Assembly (NCBI GenBank): GCA_003342815.1
Contig: PTEX01000235.1
Coordinates: 62,001 to 126,000 of the forward strand
Direction: 5' to 3'
From: Eudromia elegans
Lineage: Eukaryota; Chordata; Aves; Tinamiformes; Tinamidae
Length of the DNA stretch: 64,000 bases
Of this stretch, positions 12,511 to 23,645 are shown one piece after another. Made by a program: the position numbers and the translations under genes. The notes below the pieces were generated by a model that was not told the origin of the DNA, made no database searches, and saw only the letters and a list, made by a program, of their open reading frames with translations. Each line of letters starts with the position of its first letter. Within the stretch, counting starts at the first letter, position 1.

Positions 12511-13862
12511 ATTGTGGCTGTGTTTTCATTTTTTGGGACCAACTGATGAATAATCTCACCACTTTGCCAGCCTTGCTGCTATTTCCCTTAACAACATACT
12601 GATTTAATGATGTTAGTGCTACCTACCTTAAACAGGATTTAATTGTCTTTATAAAGTTAGTTTCCATTCAAGATCTATAGGCTCTATTTTGGTCACTGTA
12701 AAGGAATATATTCTGGTTGTTCTCTAATATGTTTGCTAGAGGGGCATTGAAACTTTGCCTCTAAGGATAAACTGCATCCTCCTAGAATAATGCAAAAAAA
12801 GGTCAGTTAAAGCAAAGTGTTCGGTAAATTAATGGCTGAAAAATGTAAGATCACAGATCCTGCAAGGCATTTTACATTTTTTTGGCAGTGCTCATTACTG
12901 CACACATTGTAAAAGTAGTGAAATAGATATTCATGCACCTAGATCACAGATCAAGGAGAGACGATCCCTTCCCTTGCTTTGTTTAACCTGCTATGTGCAA
13001 CAGAAGCACATTAGTATATATTAGTTTGATAATATATGGCTTCTCTACTTGCAGATTAATAATGTATTTCAATCACAAAATATGCACTCAAAATGCACTT
13101 ATAAATTAGTTTCTCATCAAAGTGTCAAGATACCTGCAATTATGGGCAGAAAGCTACTAAATCCAAAGTCCCGGTAGAAATGGGATTCCTAACAGAAAAC
13201 TGGAGAACTCTGCAGAGGCATAAAAATTCAACAAGAAAAATTCCAAACAACTTCAAATTCTGTATTATGTGAACTGAAACATCATATGTAAATAGCCTTT
13301 ATTCCCCTTTCCATCAGCAGATATTTAGTTCCATCAATTTTATGCTCTATGAGTTGGTGTTTGCCACTGGCAAAGATCATATTTTCTGATTTACATTTTG
13401 GATGTAGTTTCATCTAGAGATGGAGGGTGTTTTGCAATGATTGCAACTGTACAGCAAGAACTGTAAAGAAATAATTATTTTATGGTAGCACATATGAGGC
13501 ATGTATCCTCAAAAATACTGACATTTCGAGAAAATTTTCATTTAGTGTGCCACTGCCACTGAAATTCAATATCCGTCCTCCTCAGGATCCTAAGTGCTTA
13601 CCTTACTGGAACCTTGCAATTATTAAGCATGATGTAGACCATTTTTCTTTTGCCTTTTTCTATAAACACCTGGCTTGCTCCAGACTTTGTCACCTGTGGT
13701 GTTCGTGTGAGACACAGGCTATGGGCAGGATATGAACACTAGTCTCTGAAGGTGGCCTAAATCTTCGAGCAGTGGGAACACTAACATCTTGTGGGAGCTC
13801 CTGCAGACCCTTCAGCTCTGTGCTCATGACAGTCTGAAATGTGTTATTTGGTGAAAACCACA

Positions 13863-13973
13863 CTGCTGGGACAAACACTGCTATTTGCTTCTCACTGCAC
13901 CTGCTTGGTAATTGATTCCTGAAGCTTGATGGCGCCTCATTAAGCAGCATGGGAGACCAAAGGAATTACAGAC
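13863..13973 (+). repeat. Unclassified repeat, copy B
   Basis: Partner of 12409-12510. It carries a small insertion (ACTGCACCTG area, near 13893) relative to copy A. The copies are 1.45 kb apart in direct orientation. Weak similarity may continue upstream of both copies, but I cannot delimit it. Confidence 0.75.
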
Positions 13974-15758
13974 TGTCATGAGGTGCCTGTGTGTGGATCA
14001 GTATGGAGACTTTCTTAAACTCAGACTAACAACTGCAAAGTATAGTAGCTGTTGCAAATACTACCGTGTCCAGCTAAGCACTGTGCAATGTCTGTACATC
14101 ACAGAGAGCAGTTTTTCATCAAGAACATTGTGTATTTGACTGCACTCATCATAGTTTCCTGCAGCTAGCTGGTCTACCAGGAATGGGAATGCAGGCTGAA
14201 CACGAGAGCTGTGGTATGTACACTTCTCAAGTGGGTTTGAATGCGTGTTGTGGTCATCAGTTTATTGCATGTAACATTTCAGGTGTTCTCATTTGCTTTT
14301 AAGGGAGGACACTTTATGTTAGCTGTCTAAGAGCTTGCAGGAGAAATAACTTCACTGACAAATAATTGCTCTACTTGAGAACTGTAATAGCAAATAGTAA
14401 ATAAGGTGAAATAATGTGGGTTTTTCTTTAGTCTTTTTTTAAAGTCTAAAAGCTTTCAAATCAACTGAAATGTCTTATGTATCCCGTTCAAGTAAAATGG
14501 GTGAATCATTAGAAATACAAATGAATGAAAAATCTTCATGTATCTGTGAAGTTTTAAATTACACAACCAAGACTGCTTAATATAACTCTTACAATGCAGG
14601 AGTCTTTCTAGGAGCCTTATAACACAGAATTTCTGCCCCTTGAAAACTTTGTTGAAAACTTCGGCATTACTGAACCATATCATACAAATTTAATTTAAGA
14701 AATATAGCTAGTGTTCATGGCAATGTGTAGGTATGGGGAAGAGGAAATTTGAGATTTGGAAATTTAATGAAATAAGAAAAAAAAGCAACAGCTGAAGGAA
14801 GTTATTTCTTCTAAGACATTTCTTTTTGTTGAGATGAGACCAAAGCAGATGTCATCAGAACTGCTTGGTATAGAGAGCATCAGAGAGGCCCTGGAGGTCT
14901 GTTAAAGTTGACTCATATGCCTAAATTTGATCATTTCCTATTAGTTGTACTGCTCTTTCCCTAAGGGTGGTCACTGCTGCTCTTCCTCTACCCTTCCTCT
15001 CACCCTTGACAGGCCAGGAGATGATGTGACCTGGCTGCCAATCTGGCTCTGCTTGAGCTATTTGGCTTCTTCCTCTCTTGGTGTTTGTCTGGTTGGTGGA
15101 AAACCATTTTCCACTGCTCTATCAGAAGATGTTTTGTACTTGTGTATGTATCTTCATGCTAATCATCAGTGCTTTGAAATAAGTCACTTCTAAATAAGAT
15201 GTTTACAATGTGGTACTGTGCTATTGCTTAAACACTTGATTTTGTCACCTATCCAGGCTCCCCCTGATGCCCAAGATCCCATCTGTGAGAGGAGCTGTTG
15301 GGTTTATATGGGACTGTTTGGTGATTGTCATCATGGGAAACTCATGGCAAAAGAGAGAGAGAGGGGAATAGAGTGAAGGAAATGTTGGCATGCCTGGTGA
15401 GTGGCTGACTATTACGCTGGGAATGCCCAGTGTTATGGTGAACAGAGGGCTAGATCTGTAATATGCATCTGTGTAGTTTGTGCATGTATGTTTGACCTGC
15501 AAGAAATGATGCTTCTTCTTGGAACTCTTTCCCTGGTCTTCCCTTCCCTCTTCACCCATACCTTCAATTTCTTCTTCTCTTGGTCTGGGAACACTAGGAA
15601 GTCTTCCTAGCAAGCATGTGAAAGCAGACATGTAAAGGAGAAAAAAAAAAGACAAATTCATAGTCCTGATAAACACAAAGCGGAATATATTTTTTGTTGT
15701 TGTCTTTTAATATATAATATCAATGCATATTCCTTACAGAATAGTCTAGGAGTCTCAA

Positions 15759-15779
15759 GTAAGATAGATCCTATCTTAC
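15759..15779. repeat. Short perfect hairpin
   Basis: GTAAGATAG and CTATCTTAC flank a three-base loop (ATC), a perfect 9-bp stem. It is too short for a miRNA precursor. Confidence 0.6.
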
Positions 15780-16116
15780 ATTGTTTCTTTCACTAGAAAT
15801 GAATTCCAAGTCTTTCCTGAAGAAATTAAAGTCAACCATGCTATATAAGGTTTCCTATTCAGCATTCAAAGGAGGGTGAAACATGTGGATGGTGCAATGA
15901 ACTGCATCTGTTGCTTGAAATACAGATGAAGTATACTCTGATTTAGCAAATCAAGATCTTACTTCATATGGCTTGTCAAACAAACTGTTAAAGACTTTAA
16001 TGATACAAGATTTAACAGTAATCAAAGCAGATTTAATCCTCAGACTTAATAGACAGATTTAAATAACAAAATTAATAGATGTTCTCAACAAACTTACTCT
16101 GGGAATGGAGGAAGAG

Positions 16117-16138
16117 TAACTATCAGTTAACTATCAGT
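16117..16138. repeat. 11-bp tandem duplication
   Basis: TAACTATCAGT occurs twice without a gap (16117-16127 and 16128-16138). Confidence 0.85.
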
Positions 16139-16727
16139 AAATATACAAAAATGTTTTTTAAAAAAACTTGAAAATTACTAGTGGGCAGATGAAATGCCCC
16201 TGAAATACAAAACAAGTTGATAGTTGATATGTTTATGAATTTATGTACTTTAAAGCTTTAATTGTAACTCATTATCCATTAGTTTTCTATAGCTCGGACT
16301 TAGCAATTAAATTAAATGTGTTCCACAAGCCTTGGGCAATTCAGAAGTATCTGACTGAGGCCACTGGGATTAGAAGGTTGCAGGCTGTGACATGGAAATT
16401 CATTGCTTGCCATTAGTACTTGAGAGGTAAAAAAACCTCCACTGTCTGTGCATTTAGGGCATTTTATGCTGCATTGTTTTCTGTTAAGTTCACTAAAACT
16501 TACTAAAGTCGCTTTTTTCTCCTCTTTTCCCACAAGAATTTGTGATCAGAGATATTCTTCCTCTTGCTGTCTTATCTTAATCTTCATTTATAAGGATATC
16601 AGCAACACAAATCCACAGCAACGAGGAATGGAAAGGAAGCACTTTTGGCAGGAAGAGAGCTCCTTGCAATTTTTTAAACAGAGCACAGTGAGCATCCTGA
16701 GGCATGGCAGCGTTATACAGGTGCAGG

Positions 16728-16735
16728 TGACGTCA
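16728..16735. promoter_or_regulatory. Consensus cAMP-response element, copy 1
   Basis: A perfect TGACGTCA palindrome, the CREB/ATF binding consensus, in the first unit of the 48-bp duplication. Function is unproven; no promoter or gene was recognised beside it. Confidence 0.45.
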
Positions 16736-16775
16736 GTGTACGTTCAGCACGGAGGCAGCGTTATACAGGTGCAGG

Positions 16776-16783
16776 TGACGTCA
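16776..16783. promoter_or_regulatory. Consensus cAMP-response element, copy 2
   Basis: A second perfect TGACGTCA, exactly 48 bases after the first. Half-site-like TGACG sequences follow at about 16850 (CTGACGTGTG) and 16870 (CTGACGGGAG). Confidence 0.45.
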
Positions 16784-18069
16784 GTGTACGTTCAGCACAG
16801 CGCTATAACAACTTCATGGACCATGCCTAAGAGATTTTAAACCCCTCTTCTGACGTGTGTGATGTCTGCTGACGGGAGGTGACTTAGCTGTTAGATGAAG
16901 TGGAGCTTATTGCCTTCGAGCATGGTTTGTGCTAAAATAAAGAAGTCTCATGCAGTATTAATATAGTCTGTGACAGTGGAAAAAATAGATTTGTATTTCC
17001 AGAGGCTGATGCTTGACAATGTCTAGACAAACCTTTATGTCCTTATTAACTTTATCTCATACAGTGACTGGAATTTGATGCTAACACTATATAAATTTTA
17101 AGCTAATTGTAGCCTGACATAACTCAGTTGTATTCACAAGCTTGGTATTTTGGTAGCTTACAAGATAAATACCACCCTGTTTTACTACTTCTAATAATTT
17201 TTAAAAAAATTTCTACTTTTTATGATTCTAGATAAATAGCTGGTTTTGTCAGAGGTAAGGACAGAGAGGTGGTTGTGAGGATATTGAGGAAGTCTTTGGT
17301 GTATGAGTAACTCTTGAGTCTTGTGGCAGGTAAAGGGAAGATCAGGCTGGTCGCAGTGTTCCTCTGGGCTCCAGGGTGACTGGGAGGACATAGGAGCATG
17401 GGGCCAGCTCTTTCCTATGCATCAGCTAGCAGGAAGGTAACTGCTGTGGTGCAGCTGTTAGGGCTCTTGCTAAAGGGATGTGACTTCCTCTGAGCATCCA
17501 CTAGAGTTTCAGATTTCGGAGTCCCTGATCTGCCATAAGCTGGCAGGGTGGTTGCTGAGGAAGCCAGATGTCAAGAGAAAAATATAAAGTTTCTTTCTAC
17601 TGCGTAAATACAGCTTGTGCTCCAGGATGTGATTTTTGGTCTTGTTCCTGCATGTCATGGCACCCTTGGAGGAGCATATGTGCTGGAGGTTCTTGGCCTT
17701 CAAGACAAGAACCAAACTCAGTGCAGGAGCCCTCTAGGCTACTCCAGCAGTCTATATTATCCCAACACATTGTAATGGGAATTGAGTACAAACTTATGTC
17801 TCTGTGAGCATCTTAAACTCACTGCAATTCTAGTCAGGCCTCGCTAATAGCATAAAAACAGACAGAAGCCTTGTAGTTTACTGCGCAAACTGCTGTAAAG
17901 ATGAAGGCAATACCTGTAACTTTCTAGGGCATAAAATTGCCAGGAAGTTACAAAAGCTTTGAAATGCTAAATAAATTATCATATTCAGATAGCCGTAAGT
18001 GTCTTACACATTGAAGTATTACTTACAGTCTTCCTGGGAATTCCTAAGGAAAGATATCAGAGAGATTAT

Positions 18070-18103
18070 CACATGAGACACACATGAGACATCACATGAG
18101 ACA
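18070..18103. repeat. CACATGAGACA minisatellite (3 copies)
   Basis: The 11-mer occurs at 18070-18080, 18081-18091 and 18093-18103, with one extra T before the third copy. Confidence 0.85.
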
Positions 18104-21100
18104 GCCCAAATTCTCAGTTCTGACAAATTTAACAACTAATTCATAGAGGTTCCCAGAAGTTTCTGGCTGGGATTCATCTGTCCTCTCTTAGGAATTCAGA
18201 GATGCCTCTCTCAAACCTGGCCCCTGAATTTCAGTGCTGTGCAGTTGCCCCAGGACAGGCAGGAATTCCTCCGTACACTTACAGGGACCTGCCCTAGTTC
18301 CTTGTCCTTTTGATACAACTCCTTTTAGTCTTACCTAGATCTAGATAACTTAGGCATGATTACAGTTGCCAGGTGATATTATATAAGATCCATGAGACTG
18401 TAGGTCAGCAAAAGATGTTCCTCACACAGACCAAATATATTCCCTAGGAGAAGATGATGGATTCTTGGAAAGGACACGCAACCTAGACTGTAGACCACAG
18501 CCCTGGCAAGTGCTCAGAGAATACATCTTCACAGTCTCTATCTGAAATTCAGTATTACAACTCTTGCTGTATGGTTGAGGTTGGACACATCAACAGTTGA
18601 AGGACATGGGCCCTGTGTAACTACAATTAAAGGTGTGAAATTTTCTTCAGAATCAAGCACGACTGATTCATTGTGATGGCTCTTGCTTTCCTATGCCTGC
18701 TGCTGTGTGCCTGGAGTGTGGTAACCGGGACAGAAGAGGACTGTGAGGCTGGCTCTGCTCACTGCACGGGTAGATGGTGGGCAGAATGAGCTGCAGAGAT
18801 GCTGCTCCCTTCTTCAGAGCGTGTTGAGGGCTGCAGTACACTGAGGCAGCCACTGCTCTGCCTGCAGTAGGAAGGCAGCTCTGGACAGGAGTGGAAGTTG
18901 GGGAGGCAGTGCTAGTTCAACCTCACTTGAGCTGAGTGCTCAGAATCTCCTGAGGCAAAACAGCATGCAGCAAAGCGAGCATCCTTCTTTAGATGCCTGC
19001 TTGATCAGGGCTATGTTAGGGTTTCTGCATTTAAGGGAGTTTGACTCTCAGAAGCTCACATCTTCCCAGTGCTCTCTATTTTCAGTTTCTCTCCTTTGGC
19101 TTTGTCCATGGACAGATGTCTCACATGCCCCAGAGAGAATCGCAGTGGTTTGTTGCATTATCTGTGATTTAGCCAAGGAGCTTTTTGTATTGGCTGCATG
19201 ACACTCAACTGCTCTTGGTCACCTTATAGGTGTCCCTCTCTGCCTCATTGCAGATCCTGCAAACCTCTTTACAGAGATCTCTATCTGCATTGAAATAGTA
19301 GCATTTGCACTGAGTACGTAGGGCCTTAATCATGCAAGAAAAGCTTGCTGTAAAGACAGGAGAGGCTGTCTGAAAAACATGATCTCTGAGCAGGTATTGG
19401 CTTTTACAGCCAACTTTGGGCAATTGGCAGTGTCTTACTATCTTTTCTTGGTTTGATTGAAACTTTGATTAAGCTGATTCATACTTAAATGTTTGATCCC
19501 AAGTAGTCTGAAGGCAAGTGATGAGATGTTCAAGTATGGTGAATACTGACTGAAAGAGTGTGAATGTAGCCTGAACTCAAGGATGAGGATAGTAACATTC
19601 AGACACTGTCACTTTAGGGTATAGAAAGTGAGAAGGGTGAAGGAGGCTGGCATAAAAACCCATAGACTAACTGGGGGAAGTTGAATCAGAGAGCATGAAG
19701 GATGCTTTTTGCCTGCTTTGGTATGAACTGTATTGGGCAGAAAGATCTGCCTTCAAAATAAGAACTACTCTGGATTTTGGTACCAAACCCATAAATATCT
19801 CAGTGAAACTTAATGTTCTTTTTCCATTAGTGGCATGTTTACAAGAACACTCCCTTCTCTCTTCAATCAACTTCAGTATATCCTGAATGATTCAGGGAGG
19901 TGGTCGGCACTGTGGTGATGGTGTGAACTTCTGCGTGCTCTGTGACGCCTGTACCATGACACCCAGTATTAAACTGCCCTCCTCGTGCCTCCTGCAGGAG
20001 AGCAGCACTCTGCACCTACCTGCCGCATTCAGCAGGACTCTGCTGTGGTCCTCAGCGGCAGTAACTCCTGGGTTACCTAGGTGATTTATACACAGTTTAT
20101 CAACGTACTGGATTTGCTCAAAGGGGAAACTTTTTCAAGAATGCACTTGGAGGATGCAGTTTTACAACCAGTCTTAGCTTAATCTAAGACTGCTCTGCTA
20201 CCAAAAATGGGAGATACTTGGCTAGAAGTGCTGGGGAGGGTGAAACTTCTGATGACAGTTTAACACAGGGTGCAATTACTCATTACCCTTAGCTTAACTC
20301 CACTGATGAAAAGAGCAGACTTTCCTGCTTCAGCTACATTTGCCCCTTATTCAGAGTTAAAGCGTGAGAGGGTTTCTTTGATGTTGTGCTCCCTAAGCAG
20401 AAAAATAATGTCTAGTAATTTTTTTTCTGTTCTATCTATTCCAGGACTCAGGTGAATCTCATTTTATTTTAATCAGTGTTTTTAATTTAATTAACTTGAT
20501 AGTTTTATGCCCTAGTTTGGGTCTCAAAGGTGCCTGGCTCAAAATTCTCCCTGTTTTACTGGATGTGCTAGTGATTCCACCTAATAGACCTAACAGACTG
20601 AGTGAAATATCCTATGCTAAGTATTATGATTATGTGATGAGAACGTATTGTGTGGCCATATAGACTTTATCATGTTTTAGTTGTCAAAAAGATTTAACCT
20701 TGAATCTGAAAATATTTTTCTATCAATATTTAACACTTCATGATTCAAAATACGTGAACTGTAGCTGACCTATAAAACAGCGCAGCCAGAATTTTCTGTT
20801 TGCAAATATCTATTTTGAGATTAGCAGAGATGAAAGGCAGTTAGTGCTTGTCTACACTGCTAACAGATGAAGGCTTGCATGATTGTTTTGATATACTTTC
20901 TTATAAAAGTTATTCTTGTATGTTTTGTACACTGGTTTTGTATACTGTATACTTTTCTCCAAATTCTGTTCATTTCTCAGTGTTTTTGTGGGGAATTCAC
21001 AGGACTAAAGTAGAAGAGCAGAGTAAAGTTACATGTCAGCTATCACAACAACTAATTAAACTTCCTGTGATTCATTTTCAGCCCGAAACCTTTTAACTAG

Positions 21101-21513
21101 ACTGATGTGAAGTCTGACTGAACATCTTCTGTTTCTCCTCCTGCTTTAACAAAGCAGCTCCAACAAATGTGAATTGGGTGGTCTGGAGCCATCCTGTTGT
21201 AGAACTGCGGGACCTTCTGCATTAAGCAGGGCCTGGTGTCACTACCATATCCCCACCTCAAGCTAAAGGCTTTTTGTGAGGGCATGCCCGAATTAGAAAT
21301 AAATTCCTTGGTTTGGTATAAAGTTAAGGGTATGTGTGGGAGAAGGGATTAGTGGAAAAAGTCCTTGTTTCATGGATATCCTGACAATTCACCTCTCAAC
21401 TGTTCAACACAACAAGCTTTGAGAGAAGTTTTTGGCTAGTCAGGGATAGAAAGTAAATTGTACACATCAGGCCAATACATACAAACCTGACAGACTCCTC
21501 TAGATGAAGAGTG

Positions 21514-21551
21514 TTTTCCTACTAATTTAGCATTTTCCTACTAATGTAGAA
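21514..21551. repeat. 19-bp tandem duplication
   Basis: TTTTCCTACTAATTTAGCA is followed directly by a copy with two differences. Confidence 0.8.
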
Positions 21552-22096
21552 CTGAGTGGGTTTTGCACATCTTGCTTCTCAGCCTACATGTCTATTTACC
21601 TGTTAAGGCCAAGAGTCTTAACAAATTATGAAAATGGGAAATTCTTGTCTTTTGTCTCACAGCACATCTTTCTTTATTAAATGGTTGTTTATATAACCTT
21701 GCTTTAAGGGAATTCTCAATCAGTGCAACTAAGGTTGTTTCTGACATCCCAATATTTTTTCCTCTACAGATCCCTGTAGTTATGGAGCCATATGGACATC
21801 CTTGAGCTCTGGATCACTTGGCTGATGGCTCTGTGAGCTGGCAACTGGAGTAGTTCTTACATGTATTGACATTAGGCAGAAATTATTTGCTAGCCATAGA
21901 CCCTGGGTGGCGAAATCAGCAAGGTTACGGAATGGACCAGTTATAAACTTATAAACATATTAAGCTTACAAACTGTCTATTAAACGGATGGGGTTCTGAG
22001 GTTAGGACTATTCCAATATACACCAAGATGACAGCTGTCCAGACAACGGTTTGTGTTCTGGCACTATGCATTTTGCCTGAATCACAAGTTACCAGG

Positions 22097-23575
22097 ATCA
22101 CAGAATCACAGAATCCTTAGGGTTGGAAGGGACCTCTAGAGGTCATGTAGTCCAAACCCCTTGCTCCAACAGGGACCCCTAGAGCACAGGGCACAGGGTG
22201 GCATCCAGGCGGGTTTGGAAAATCTCCAGAGAAAGAGACTCCACAACCTCTCTGGGCAGCCTGTTCCAGGGCTCTGTCACCCGCACAGGAAAGAAGTTCC
22301 TCCTCACCTGGAGATGAAACCTCCTATGCCTCAGCTTAAAACCATTACCCCTTGTCCTATCACCAGCCACTACGGAAAACAATTTTGCCCCTTCCTCTCT
22401 GCAATCATACCTGAGGAATTTGTACATGTTGATTAGATCCCCTCTCTCATCCCTCTCTTCTCTAGGCTAAACAGGTCCAGCTCGTTTAACCTCTCCTCAT
22501 ATGGTTGGTGATCCAGTTCCTTGATCATCTCGGTCACTCGTCTCTGAACCCTCTCTAGGAGCTCCATGTCCCTCCTGTACTGGAGAGCCCAGAACTGCAT
22601 CCAATACTCCAGGTAGGGCCTCACCAGGGCTGAGTAGAGAGGCAGGATCACCTCCCTTTAGCTGCTGGCAATGCTCTTCTTAATGCACCCCAGGATCCCA
22701 TTGGCTTTTCTTGGCCACGAGGACACACTGCTGCCTCATGGTCAACTTGTTGTCAACCAAGGCTCCCAAATCCCTCTCCGCGGAGCTGCTTTCCAACAGG
22801 TCAGCACCTAATCTGTACTGGTGCCTGGGGTTATTCCTGCCCAGGTGCAGAACCCTGCACTTGTCCTTGTTGAACCTCATGAGGTTCCTCTCTGCCCAAC
22901 TCTCCAACCTGTCCAGGTCCCTCTGGATGGCAGCACAGCCCTCTGGAGTGTCAACCAGTTCGCCCAGTTTGGTATCATCTGCAAACTTGCTCAGCGTGCA
23001 CTCTGTGCCCTTATCCAAGTTGCTGATGAATTTAACAGCACTGGGCCCAGCACTGACCCCTGGGGGACCCGCTGACCACAGGCCTCCATCTAGACTTGGC
23101 CCCATTTATCATGACCCTCTGGACTCTGCCATCTATCCAGTCCTCGATCCACCTCACTGTCCACTCATCCAATCCACACTTCCGGATCTTCCCTATGAGG
23201 ACGTTATGGGAGACTGTGTTGAAAGCCTTGCTGAAGCCAAGGTAGACAACATCCACAGCTTTCCCATCATCCATCCATCCATCCATCCATCCATCCAGCC
23301 AGCCAGCCAGCTAGCCAGTCACCCAACTGTAGAAGGCTATCAGGTTCGTCAAACACAACTTCCTCTTAGTGAATCCATGCTGATCACCTTCTCCTCCTTG
23401 ATATATCTAGAGAGGGTCTCTAGGACGAGCTGCTCCATCACCTTTCCGGGGATGGAGTTTCCCGGCTCCTTTCTCTTGCCCATTTTAAAGACTGGAGTGA
23501 TGTTAGCTCTCTTCCAGTCCTCCAGTACCTCCCCCGCTCTCCATGACCTCTCAAAGATGATAGAGAGCGGCTTTT
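22097..23575 (-). mobile_element. CR1 LINE fragment, about 1.5 kb (element 2)
   Basis: The longest CR1 copy here. The + strand begins ATCACAGAATCACAGAATCC and GGTTGGAAGGGACC. Reading the minus strand from 23575, it covers reverse transcriptase finger sequence (EVLEDWKRANITPVFK), a palm motif A region degraded to YLGFSKAFN, an SGSPRGQ motif B region, the intact FADD box at 22985-22974, then the thumb and C-terminus. It is broken by frameshifts and carries an internal ATCC/AGCC microsatellite. Terminal features (CTCCAACAGGGACCCCTAGAGCACAGG) match element 4. Confidence 0.95.
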
Positions 23576-23645
23576 TTTTACCTTTCCTACCTGTCTTCTT
23601 TCTCTTACATAATAAACATCTACATAGCATGCACAATGTGCCCAT
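22179..23645 (-). pseudogene. Decayed CR1 reverse transcriptase ORF
   Basis: Reverse transcriptase sequence is split over several frames (about 23645-23349, 23286-23032, 23105-22680, 22651-22433, 22427-22179). The motif A aspartates are lost (YLGFSKAFN where CR1 normally has Asp at both the Gly and Asn positions). The FADD box survives. A shift of frame occurs near 23070, at a short G run, and others lie near 22680 and 22430. The frame beyond 23575 is flanking DNA read through by chance. Non-functional. Confidence 0.85.
23267..23318. repeat. (ATCC)n/(AGCC)n microsatellite inside CR1
   Basis: About eight ATCC units followed by about four AGCC units, lying within the reverse transcriptase region of CR1 element 2. 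On the minus strand it reads as alternating Trp/Asp/Gly and Trp/Leu/Ala codons just before motif A. Confidence 0.9.

Larger units (their letters stand above)
16706..16798 (+). repeat. 45-bp perfect tandem duplication (48-bp period)
   Basis: GGCAGCGTTATACAGGTGCA and the 25 bases after it (16706-16750) are repeated without a mismatch at 16754-16798; the three bases GGA lie between the copies. Perfect identity implies a very recent duplication. Each copy contains a full TGACGTCA palindrome. Confidence 0.95.
11166..22096. other. Intergenic with short repeats
   Basis: No exon was recognised. Contents are the 12409/13863 repeat pair, the CRE-bearing duplication at 16706, and minor tandem duplications at 16117, 18070 and 21514. 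Confidence 0.6.
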
